NCBI GenBank assembly: GCA_035578175.1
Contig: JAQMRL010000003.1
Span: forward strand, 110,020,819 to 110,084,818
DNA: 64,000 bases
Reading direction: 5' to 3'
Source of the DNA: Catonia carolina
Taxonomy: Eukaryota > Arthropoda > Insecta > Hemiptera > Achilidae
Part shown: piece after piece, positions 11,516 to 21,313 of the stretch
Layout of the letters: every line of letters starts with the position of its first letter
Position numbering within the stretch: the stretch's first letter is position 1
The notes under the pieces: model-generated
Told to the model about the DNA's origin: nothing
Databases searched by the model: none
The model's input: only the letters and a program-made list of their open reading frames with translations
Position numbers and translations under genes: made by a program

Positions 11516-11860
11516 TTAATCGGTAAATCTAATCGGAAGGTTAAGCAATGTTATTCTTTTTAGTCGTGTTATGTCTTCACTATTATCAAGTAAATTAAGC
11601 GCCAAAGAATGTGCGTGATCTGCTAATTTTTCTTGATATTTTGAACTTCGCTGCGTAATTTCTTCAATCACGGTGTTAACAGGGAAGTTCTTATGCAACG
11701 CATCATTTGTCATACACCATGGAGCATTTGTTACAATCAGTAAACATTTTGACTGGAATCGTTGTATGATAGCAATATTCGATTCGCAGCTGATCTCCAA
11801 AGCGGTAACCCAGAAGTCTACAGCGGTTTAAATATGACTTTATACCGGGTTATCATATAA
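11516..11860 (-). pseudogene. Jockey-type LINE reverse transcriptase C-terminal fragment
   Basis: The minus strand encodes motifs typical of the C-terminal part of Jockey-clade reverse transcriptases: IIQRFQSKCL, VTNAPWCM, HKNFPV and RLKRITLLNLP. The upstream part (KPL.TSG.PLW) continues in another frame. It has lost the catalytic core and is non-functional. It belongs to a different LINE group from the fragments at 9478 and 23368. Confidence 0.7.
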
Positions 11861-11910
11861 GAATGATGCGATTTCGAACATGGTTTAAAGAAAAACCGAA
11901 TTACTTACAG

Positions 11911-12357
11911 TTAAAAACAATGTTTTTACGTGAAAACAGCCTCACCAAGAATTTCAGCAAACATGACGATTACCCTATCTTGTAGAGCATAAAAAATTTA
12001 TAAAACCAGGCGGTTTTTAAAAAATCGTACGACCAGTTTTTGAAAAAACCACAAAAAAGTGAAAAATTACACGAATAAACTACTACTTCCAGTTGACCAA
12101 TTTTGATGAAAATGTTCGTGTAGGTTTCGATAGAGGTATGTAACTTAAATTTCAAGTTTCAAGTTCGTACGATGTTCCGTTCTTGAGATATTCTGTTCAC
12201 ACATACACGCGCGCATACACACAGACCAATCACTAAAAACATGTTTTTTGGGTTCAGGAGGTCTAAAAACGTGTAGATCCGGTGAAAACTCGATTTCAAA
12301 AAATCGACATGAAAACAATACTTTCCTTCCTATGTATTCATATAGGCAAGAGAAATT
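11911..12357 (+). mobile_element. Helentron-like copy, 3' half
   Basis: It begins at the internal 'aatgtttttacgtgaaaac' region and runs to a mutated 3' end (GGCAAGAGAAATT). The microsatellite is short (ACATACACGCGCGCATACAC). Confidence 0.7.
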
Positions 12358-13058
12358 AAAAATATATCTTTACGTGTTATCCGGAATTTCGTTATCCGAA
12401 ATTTTGTCTGATACCTATATTTCGGTAAGCGGGTTTTTACTGAACCTAAAAAAATTTTAAGAAAAATATGAGTATTAGATGCTGGAATATTCAAGCCCTT
12501 AACACAAAATAGGATGAGATTTTTAAAGAAATTACAGAGCTGCAGATGCAAATCGGATATAATAATAACGAAAAATTGTAAATGCTGGTACGACATAAAT
12601 ACGTCACAAAGTATCCAATCTTGCCGTACCTTATCATTCAGAAAAAGCTGTTTTGTTGCATAACATTATTATGCTGATCTCTACTAAGGATATCTCTATT
12701 TTTTTTTTTTTTTTTTTTTTTATGAAACGCTCACAAATAAAAACAGCTAAGTTGTTTATATTAGTTGCCAGACGGTGACGAGATTTCTTCCCACAACAGT
12801 CTTCAACGATTCACTCCGTTGTTGATTTTCAAAATTCATAATTTTAATTAGTGTCCGGTAGTTCAGTTGGTGAATATTTCTGCAGTCAAAACTAACTAAG
12901 TTTATTTTTCTTATTAATAAGTTAATAATTAGGAGTTAAAAGTGGCTGTTAAAAAGGAAGCACTTCACTTATGTGTCCATGAAGTGGTTAACATATAATA
13001 CAACGACGAAGTTTTTGCCAACCGTGAGGTAAGTACTTACAGGATATAATTTTAAAAA
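12358..13058. other. AT-rich DNA, possible pogo end at its start
   Basis: I see no gene. Bases 12371-12430 ('gttatccggaatttcgttatccgaaa') resemble the degenerate terminal region of pogo-like elements. There is a T tract at 12698-12720. Confidence 0.35.
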
Positions 13059-13843
13059 TCTGGTGTGAAACACTCACACAACTTTCTCTTGCCAATGCAA
13101 ATAATTAACAATAAACCTAACATTAGTATTAAAACATTAGAAATGAACAAAAACTAACCTCAAAAACATAACCTTATTTTAATCATGAGTGAATGACGCA
13201 AAATGACAATCGAACTCAGTTTGGCTTAAAAATACGGAAAATCACGCTTTCACGCTAAACTAGGCTCTGTAGGGAAAAATGCTCTAAACAAAAGTTGTAG
13301 ATCTTTTAATTTTCTATAAATTTAATTATATACACTTTTGTCGTAAAATGCATACTAAGACCGAAATGTTAAAAAAATCGATTTTTCTCACGTTTTCGTG
13401 AGAAAAAAAAACATAAAATCGCAAATTACCGCTAAACTAAGCGTTATACAAAAAAATGTTAGAAACAGAAGTTGTAGGTTTTTAAATTCTCTACAACTTT
13501 TATTATATAACATTTTGCGCTAAAATGCATATTAAAGCCGCAATCTTAAAAAGAAAATGTTTTTACGTAAAAACAGCCTCACGCAGAATTTCAGCAAACA
13601 TGGCGCCTACCCTATCTTGTAGAACATAAAAAATGTAGTAAACAAGGTGATTTTAGAAAAAATCGTAGCACCAGTTTTTGAGAAAATCGCAAAAAACTGA
13701 AAAATTATACGAATAAACTACTACTTCCGGTTGACCGATTTTGATGAAAATGTTCGTGTCGCGTCCGGTAGTGGTATGTAACTTAAGTTTCAAGTTTCAA
13801 GTTCGTACGATGTTCCGTTCTTGAGATATTCTGTTCACACACA

Positions 13844-13902
<59 letters not shown>

Positions 13903-14033
13903 CAATCGCTAAAAACATGTTTTTTGGGTTCAGGGGGTCTGAAAACGTATAGATCCGGTGAAAACTCGATTTCGAAAAATCGACATGAAAACAATACTTT
14001 CCTTCCTATGTATTCATATAGGCAAGAGAAAGT
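13059..14033 (+). mobile_element. Helentron-like copy, full length, first of a head-to-tail pair
   Basis: Full length, with a long (CA)n at about 13838-13898. It ends at GGCAAGAGAAAGT and is followed, after only five A residues, by the TCTGG start of the next copy. Confidence 0.8.
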
Positions 14034-14038
14034 AAAAA

Positions 14039-14783
14039 TCTGGTGTGAAACACTCACACAACTTTCGCTTCCCAATGCAAATAATTAACAATACTTCTAA
14101 CATTAGAAACAAACAAAAAAAATAACCTCAATAAACATAACATAATTTTAATCATGAGTGAAAGACGCAAAATGAAAATCAACTTCAGTTTGGCTTAAAA
14201 ATACGGAAAATCACTTTTTCACGGTAAACTAGGCTCTGTAGAGAAAAATTCTCAAAATAAAAGTTGTAGATCTTTTAATTTTCTTTAAATTTAATTAGGT
14301 ATATAGGTACATTTTTGTCGTAAAATGTAGTATACTAAGGCCGAAATCTTAAAAATATCGATTTTTCATAAGTTTTCGTGAGAAAAAACATAAAATAGCT
14401 AATTACGGGTAAACTAAACGTTATACAAAAAAATGTTTGAAATAAAAGTTGTAGAATTTTAAATTTTCTACAACTTTTATTATATAAATTTTTGCGCTAA
14501 AATTTATTTTAAAGCCGTAATCTTAAAAAATCAATTGTTTTACGTGAAAACAGCCTCACCAAGAATTTCAGCAAACATGGCGGTTACCCTATCTTTAGAG
14601 AATAAAAAATTGAATAAACCAGGCGATTTAAAAAAAAATCGTAGGACCAGTTTTTGAGAACATCACAAAAAAGAGAAAAATTATACGAATAAACTACTAC
14701 TTACGGTTGACCGATTTTGATGAAAATGTTCGTATCGGGTCCGGTAGTAGCATGTAGCTTCAGTTCTTGAGATATTCTGTTCA

Positions 14784-14867
<84 letters not shown>

Positions 14868-14997
14868 AATCACTAAAAACATGTTTTTTGGGTTCAGGGG
14901 GTCTGAAAACGTGTAGATCTGGTGAAAACTCAATTTCTTAAAATCGACATGAAAACAATACTTTCGTTCCTATACATTCATATAGGCAAGCGAAAGT
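14039..14997 (+). mobile_element. Helentron-like copy, full length, second of the pair
   Basis: Full length but more diverged than its neighbour; the subterminal repeats carry matching changes (ACTTTCGCTTCCC and GGCAAGCGAAAGT). The microsatellite is compound: (CA)n followed by (GA)n, about 14783-14864. Confidence 0.78.
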
Positions 14998-15002
14998 AAA
15001 AA

Positions 15003-15041
15003 TTGGTGTGAAACACACACAACTTTCGCTTGCCAATAGGA
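15003..15041 (+). mobile_element. Helentron-like 5' stub, third in the array
   Basis: 'TTGGTGTGAAACACACAC' and ACTTTCGCTTGCC repeat the 5' end of the family immediately after the second copy. The rest is replaced by LINE sequence. It shares the 'TTTCGCTT' change with the copy at 14039. Confidence 0.65.
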
Positions 15042-15200
15042 CATTGTCAGTTATAACACCTGAATACATATAAGAATCACACAATGTATCACTACTATCA
15101 AGAAAGAAATTCTTGTACGCTATAAAAAGTTTCACCGATCAAGTAATTTTTCAGATTTTTTTTAAAGGAATGCAAATTATCACAACATTTTAAAAATTCA
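15042..15200 (-). pseudogene. LINE 3' fragment (same family as 17849)
   Basis: It is closely similar to the 3' end of the LINE at 17800-17960 ('cacacaatgtatcactac', 'gaaattcttgtacgc'). It holds only the very end of the coding region and the 3' untranslated part. Confidence 0.6.
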
Positions 15201-15311
15201 TGTCGCTGGAGGTAGCAAACAGGGACGTAGCCAAGGGGGAGGAGTTGAGGGTCCGGACCCCCCGTTCTGGACGTTTTTTAAAACGTCCATGGCTAAACAG
15301 TCTAATCGCAG
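15201..15311. repeat. GC-rich small-element fragment
   Basis: 'gggacgtagccaagggggagg' and 'ggaccccccgttc' resemble the end of a small DNA element; similar phrases occur at 16716-16800 and 17105-17150. It is incomplete. Confidence 0.35.
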
Positions 15312-15482
15312 ATTGAAGCTGTAAAGGTTACAGTAACGTGCTCGCCTCTCATCATGCGGTCTTGGGTTCGAATCCCATTCAGGCACGGCATTTTTTCATA
15401 CGTTACAAAAAATCATTTCATCATTCACCGTCTGCATTAGCAGTAATTGCAGAACAGTCGGACGTTAAACAAAAACAAAAAA
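15312..15482 (+). repeat. tRNA-derived SINE, family 1
   Basis: It carries the B box GGGTTCGAATCCCA, the 'gtctgcattagcag' body and an A-rich tail. The tRNA-like head is shortened, and I find no clear target duplication. Confidence 0.7.
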
Positions 15483-15720
15483 ATCACCTCATTAAAAATT
15501 CCAATTTTTTGAATTCATAACAAAAATTACAAATTGTGTTTTATGTTCTATGAATAAATTTGTAACCTAATTACGTTTCGGATGTATTATTTCAATTATT
15601 GACCATTCGACAAGTTCATTACAAAATAGTTTATTATATTTTTGTACTTATGTATTTCTTAAAAATTCAATGGAACTAGTACCTAAATTTAAAAAAATAT
15701 AAAATAGCCTATGTATTTTT

Positions 15721-15854
15721 ACTTTCTCTTGCCTATATGAATATATAGGAAGGAAAGTAGCCTATTGTTTTCATATCGATTTTTCGAAATCGAGTTTTCA
15801 CCGGATCTACACGTTTTCAGACCCCCTGAACCCAAAAACATGTTTTAGCGATTG

Positions 15855-15890
<36 letters not shown>

Positions 15891-16668
15891 AAAATATCTC
15901 AAGAACGGAACATCGTACGAACTTGAAACTTGAAACTTAAGTTGCATACCACTACCGGACCCGACACGAACATTTTCATCAAAATCGGTCAATCGGAAGT
16001 AGTAGTTTATTCGTGTAAATTTTCACTTTTTTGCGATTTTTTCAAAAACTGGTTCTACGATTTATTTAAAAATCGCCTCATTTACTCAATTTTTTATTCT
16101 CTACAAAATACGGTAGGCGCCATGTTTGCTGAAATTCTTGGTGAGGCTGTTTTCACGTAAAATATGTTCTTTTTAAGATTACGGCTTTAATATGCATTTT
16201 AGCGACAAATGTATATAATAAAACATGTAGAGAATTTAAAATCCTACAACTTTTATTCAAACATTTTTATATAAACGCTTAGTTTAGCGGTAATTACCGA
16301 TTATCTGTTTTTTCTCACGAAAACGTGTGAAAATCGATTTACTAAGGCCGGAATCTTAATTCCGGCCTTAGTATGCATTTTATGACAAAAGTTTATATAA
16401 TAAAATTTATAAAAAATTAAAAGATGTACAACTTTTATTTTAAGCATTTTTCTCTAGAGCCTAGTTTAGCGTGAAAGAGTGATTATTCGTATTTTTAAGC
16501 CACACTGAGGTAGTTTTTCATTTTGCGTCTTTCACTCATGATTAAAATTAGGTTATGTTTGTTGAGGTTAGTTTTTTGTTTATTTCTAATGTTTTATTAC
16601 TAATGTTTGGTATATTGTTAATTTATTTGTATTGGCAAGAGAAAGTTGTGTGAGTGTTTCACACCAGA
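15721..16668 (-). mobile_element. Helentron-like copy, full length
   Basis: A minus-strand copy with intact ends and a (GT)n tract at about 15859-15889. It carries an 'aaggccggaatcttaattccggcctt' palindrome at about 16344-16369, an inverted duplication of an internal phrase not seen in the other copies. Confidence 0.78.
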
Positions 16669-16715
16669 TTTTTAAGTAAAAGATATGAAAAAAACCGTGT
16701 TTTCGGGGTTAAATT

Positions 16716-17160
16716 TTCAAAAAATTTCCGAGGGGGTCTCCCGGACCCCCCGTTGGCTGGGGGGCAAGCCCCCCAGACCCCCTATGCAGCCCCGGCCCTA
16801 GTACTTTTGCCGCCCCAAGCGAAATTCACGAGTGCCGCCCCCACTCCACCCACTCATTAACCATAAATTAATCCGCACAAAAACACATAGAACCCCTCTT
16901 CAAACGTAGGCCTACGCTTCTATGCTTTAAAATAGATAGACTTATTGTCAAGTTTTGCATTTGGTTGTTGATGGGTTAATAGTTTTTTGGATCATGATTG
17001 TAAAGTCGTATATTTATAAAATTTTAAAATAAAACATTAAAATTTTCCGCCCCAAAAATCTGCATCGGCACCGGTCGCCTACCCCTAGAGCCGGGTCTGC
17101 CCCTATGCCAGTTCATGCCAGATCCCCCCCTTTACAAAATCCTGGCTACATCACTGTAGC
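16716..17160. repeat. GC-rich small DNA-element remnants
   Basis: A G/C-run palindromic region (for example 'ggctggggggcaagcccccc' near 16753-16773) and a second C-run segment near 17127 look like the ends of small non-autonomous DNA elements. I cannot define both borders. Confidence 0.35.
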
Positions 17161-17449
17161 AAAGGCCGAGTTCAAAGGCCGCTGCCGCGTTTCTGTGTGA
17201 CACAAACTGCTCCGTATCACCTGCCGGCTTATCACTCTTGTTCTCATCCTGCTCAGTATCTTGCTGGTTGACTGCTGCCACAATGTCCTCATCAGTCAGG
17301 TTTTCAAAAGTGGCACCATTTGCTGTCATCCATTCGTTTATGTCGGCTTCATCTGCTTTTTCACATCCAGGAATTTTTTTAACAACCTGAAGAAGCTGTT
17401 CACCAGCGTTGTCCTCTTCTGGGTTCTCGATAAAACAAAGTGTTGGCAA
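17132..17449 (-). pseudogene. Pogo/Tigger-type transposase C-terminal fragment
   Basis: The predicted 105 residues include INEWMTANGATFENLTDEDI followed by an acidic stretch and SHRNAAAAFELGL. This matches the layout of the C-terminal tail of pogo/Tigger and jerky-type transposases. Just upstream (plus-strand 17515-17600) are 'aatccgaa' and 'gttcggatta' phrases typical of pogo termini. The DDE core and the DNA-binding part are absent, so this is a remnant. A domesticated host exon cannot be excluded but nothing supports it. Confidence 0.55.
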
Positions 17450-17514
17450 TATTTTTTCCTACTTCACTCAAGACGCATTTAAATGAATTGAATTCTTTTA
17501 ATGAAATTTTTTTG

Positions 17515-17605
17515 TATAATTGCACTGTATTTCAGTTAATCCGAAAATTTTGTAATCCAAACAGGGTTTGGTCCCAATTAGTTCGGATTAACAGGGTTTG
17601 TGTAT
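17515..17605. repeat. Pogo-like terminal region
   Basis: The phrases 'gttaatccgaaaattttg' and 'ccaattagttcggatta' resemble pogo/Tigger ends (compare 39730-39786). It probably belongs to the fragment at 17132. Confidence 0.45.
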
Positions 17606-17739
17606 ATTTGTGATGCACTCTGGGAAAAGGATCTTCGGCTGAGGAACAATATTTTACCGTTTGATGAAATAAATTAACATATGTCAAAATTTTCGATTTT
17701 AGGTTATGATTGCATACAAATCTCTGATCTCTTTTCTAC

Positions 17740-18600
17740 AAGAAAAGAGTTTTTTTTTGCGCCCTGGAGACTCCAGAAGGAGTATAGGACATGTCGTCAG
17801 ATATAACACCTAAAATACATACAAGAATCACACAATGTATCACTACTATCAAGAAAGAAATTCTTGTACGCTATAAAAAGTTTCACCGATCAAGTCATTT
17901 TTCAAATTTTCTTTAAAGGAAATCAAATCCTCACAACATTTTAAAAATTGGGGTAATTTATTCATGAATTTTCTCCCTGCATAAGTAGGTTTTTGTTCAA
18001 ACAATTTTGTGGAGTGATTAGCCACATAATAATCGTTCCTGTTTCTCGTGTTATGATTGTGAACATTGAAATTTTGCATAAAATTATTTTTCCTTACATA
18101 CATAATCACCACAAAAATGTAGAGGGAGGGAACTGTAAGCAATTTAAGCTCCTTAAATAGTGGCCTGCATGAGGTTAGCTGGTTAGCTCCCACCACACAC
18201 CTAATAGCTTTCTTTTGAATTTTAAAAACCTTATTTATATTACCCATGCTAGAATTACCCCATACTAAAATACCAAAGCGGATATGAGACAGAATGAGGC
18301 CATGGTAAGCTGCCATTAGTGATTTTTTATCATTTAATCTGGCAATTTGTTTTAGTGCAAATACCCCAGATGATATTTTACTACAAACTTGATTGGTATA
18401 GAAATCCCAAGACAAAGATCTATCTAGAGATATGCCCAGGAACTTCACTGTTTCTACATGCTCTAAACTATTATTATGAATAAATACATCCACTTCTCTA
18501 CTTTCTTTAACGTTATGTTTATTTTTAAACTGCAAGTACTGACACTTTTTCCCATTAACTGTTAATAACATTTGATTCAAGACCTGCACTACGGACTCTA
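17740..18600 (-). mobile_element. LINE fragment, 5'-truncated (CR1/Jockey type)
   Basis: This is the 3' part of a non-LTR retrotransposon. The minus-strand 3' end is 'actccttctggagtctccag' followed by an A-rich run (plus-strand T tract near 17751). The same 3' end occurs at 31437. The coding part is listed separately. Confidence 0.65.
17849..18589 (-). pseudogene. LINE reverse transcriptase, C-terminal part
   Basis: A 246-codon uninterrupted stretch starts just after the catalytic YxDD motif, at VLNQMLLTVNGKKCQYLQF (the primer-grip region usual for these enzymes). It continues with VKFLGISLDRSLSW, AAYHGLILSHIRF, LVWGNSS, FKIQKKAIRC and PSLYIFVV, and ends in a 'NTRNRNDYYV...AGRKFMNKLP' tail. 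The intact frame suggests a fairly recent insertion, but the 5' truncation removes the endonuclease and the catalytic aspartates. It is the longest member of the family in this window. Confidence 0.72.
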
Positions 18601-18661
18601 TGTTAACATGTGTATGTTGGTAGTTGAAAAAACTGCCTTTTTAATAAGATAAGACAAAAAA

Positions 18662-19449
18662 TCTGGTGTGAAACACTCACACAACTTTCTCTTGCCAATG
18701 CAAATAATTTACAATATAATTTAACATTAGTAATAAAATATTAGAAATAAACAAAAAACTAACCTCAATAAACATAACCTTATTTTAATCATGAGTGAAA
18801 CACTCAAAATGAAAATCAACCTCAGTCTGGCTTAAAAATACGGAAAATCACTATTTCACGCTAAACTAGGCTCTGTAGAGAAAAATACGTTAAATAAAAG
18901 TTGTAGATCTTTAAATTTCCTATAAATTTGGTTATATACACTTTTGTCGAAAAATGCATACTAAGGCCAAAATCTTAAAAAAATCGATTTTTCACACGTT
19001 TTCGTGAGAAAAAATCAGAAAATCGCTAATTACTGCTAAACTAAGCGTCATACAAAAAAATGTTTGAAACAGAAGTTGTAGGTTTTTAAATTCTCTACAA
19101 CTTTTATTATATAAGTTTTTGCGCTAAAATTTATATTAAAGCCGTAATCTTAAAAAAACAACGTTTTTACGTGAAAACAGCCTCACCGAGAATTTCAGCA
19201 AACATAGCGCCTACCCTATCTTGTAGAGAATAAAAAATTGAGTAAAATAGGCGATTTTAAAAAAATCGTAGGACCAGTTTTTGAGAAAATCGCAAAAACT
19301 GAAAAATTATACGAATAAACTACTACTTCCGGTTGACCGATTTTGATGAAAATGTTCGTGTTGCGTCCGGTAGTGGTATGTAACTTAAGTTTCAAGTTTC
19401 AAGTTCGTACGATGTTCCGTTCTTGAGATATTCTGTTCACACACACACA

Positions 19450-19518
<69 letters not shown>

Positions 19519-19635
19519 CAATCGCTAAAAACATGTTTTTTGGGTTCAGGGGGTCTGAAAACGTATAGATCCGGTGAAAAATCGACATGAAAACAATACT
19601 TTCCTTCCTATATATTCATATAGGCAAGAGAAAGT
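18662..19635 (+). mobile_element. Helentron-like copy, full length, longest CA tract
   Basis: Full length with a very long (CA)n at about 19440-19515. A short deletion near 19579 removes the 'ctcgatttcg' segment before the 3' hairpin. Confidence 0.78.
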
Positions 19636-20341
19636 AAAAAGTATAAATCCATTTCGCGTTCAGGATATGGAGACTTATGTTATACACTGTCTCCTGAAGG
19701 TCCCTTTTAATATAATTCCAATTTTATTTCTGTTTAGTTAGTTTAAAGGTAAAACACAGTAAAGTACATATCAAAGTTATTCAAAGAAATTTAAATTCTT
19801 GTTAATATTTTTAAGTAATGAATTGTATATTATAATTACATAAGATTTTTTTTTTAATCTGTTGGTATAAATAAAATGTAGTCTAGGTGCTGTGTTTTGT
19901 CCGTGAATGCAGTCTTATCTTCAAAAACTTAGTTTTTTTATTTTCAAACTAGAATAGTGAAACAAACACCATTTTTTCAGTACCTAGCTTTTGATTTGCG
20001 TGGTATGCTAGAAAATTTATGATTATATTTGTAAATATCTTCTTTTTCTTTTAGTATTTATTACAAATAATCTTTAAACAGGTTTTTCCAAAAATTTATA
20101 AATTTACTTCATAATTTTTAATATATTGTAGCTTTCTTCATTTTAAACCTAGGATTTTAAAACAAAAACCATTATTTTTAGTTGGTTTTTGTCTACAAGG
20201 TAAGCTAAAAACCACTTTTGAAAATTCACCCTAAGGTCCTTTTTCACAGATTGCGTCACATTTATAGAATATATTACTTGCACAAAACGGAAACAACTGA
20301 AATTTGCTGAAAATTTTTTGAATTCTTATAACTTTTTTTTA
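19636..20341. other. AT-rich DNA without a recognised feature
   Basis: I see no gene, repeat border or RNA here. Confidence 0.5.
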
Positions 20342-20877
20342 TGCCCAAAACAGGCAGGTGGAGTGTTATTTTAATTGCACTCTATCTGTTTGATCCAGGG
20401 CTAAAAAAATAGTTCTGTTTTTTATCACATAGTCAGAAAATTATATGACTGAACTATTTAAGAACAGAAGAGGTAGAGGTGTAAAAGACACTAGTCAGAG
20501 TTATCTGCTCTGAGCGTAATGAATTTCACTATACAGCCAGACCCTATGGTGAATGAAGTGAAGGTGTCATTTGCAGGTTGGAAAGTGAGTGCTTTTCAGA
20601 GGGCCTGGCATGCTGATAAGCATACTCTTTCAACTCAGTGAGTTGTGGCAATGGTAAACCACCTTACTCCTCGTTTTTACTTAGTAAAACCTCTAGAGGT
20701 TCAAACCAGCCTCTCGCCGGCCGCGTTGGCGATGTTGGTAACGTGCTCGCTTCTCATCACGCGGTCTTGGGTTCGAATCCCACTCGGGCATGGCATTTTT
20801 TCATACGTTACAAAAAATTCATTTCATCCTTCACCGTCTGCATTAGCAGCAATTTGCAAAACAGTCGGACGTTAAAC

Positions 20878-20918
<41 letters not shown>

Positions 20919-20954
20919 AGCCTCTACAGGCTGTTAACCTAAACAACAACAACA
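20342..20954 (+). repeat. AAC-tailed interspersed repeat, split by a SINE
   Basis: A repeat of roughly 430 bp starts near 'gcccaaaacaggcaggtgg' and ends 'aacctaaacaacaacaac'. Copies are on both strands (6021, 11081, 21245, 34667, 35909, 53400 and fragments). The (AAC)n tail and the frequent loss of the 5' part fit a retroposon (a SINE or the end of a LINE). No RNA polymerase III boxes are evident at the start. It contains the palindromic phrase 'accagcctctacaggctg' near its 3' end, variable between copies. Here it is split by a SINE at 20715-20915. Confidence 0.7.
20715..20915 (+). repeat. tRNA-derived SINE, family 1, best preserved copy
   Basis: The head is 'tcgccggccgcgttggcg', with the B box GGGTTCGAATCCCA about 50 bp in. 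The body ends 'cagtcggacgttaaac' and is followed by a long, pure polyA run. The target duplication accagcctct lies at 20705-20714 and 20916-20925. The long intact A tail and perfect duplication mark it as young. Confidence 0.85.
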
Positions 20955-21244
20955 TAACTTTTAACATAAAGTGCTATAAAAATGCTAAGACCATTTCTGG
21001 GAACCCCATAACTTTTTAATATTGTAAACTAGAAACTGTTATTGACAATGAGTAATTATTAAATAATCTCTCGACTGTTTTAATGTTTGAAGTACTAAGA
21101 GACAAATTCATCTCTCAAAAGCAAATTTGGCAAGAACAAAAGTGAGAGAGATATTGAGAGATGAATATTTCTCAATAGTTTACCTGATCATGCTGATTGG
21201 GTGTAGCACTCAACCTGTTAAAGAGTACTTAATTAGATTAGTTG
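20955..21244. other. Intervening AT-rich DNA
   Basis: No gene is seen. 'gagagatattgagagatgaatatttctca' near 21144 is a weak inverted phrase only. Confidence 0.4.
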
Positions 21245-21313
21245 CCCGTAACAGACAGGAGGAGTGTCAAATTATTTACACTTAATCTGTTCGTTGCAGG
21301 GCTAAAATAAATA

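Noticed and set aside
12248..12460. Recurrent frame reading SGGLKT(Y/C)RSGENSISKNRH in several copies (2201, 12248, 29039, 55948)
   Set aside because: It persists only because the copies are similar in sequence. It spans the 3' hairpin and end of the element, has no start context and is broken in other copies.
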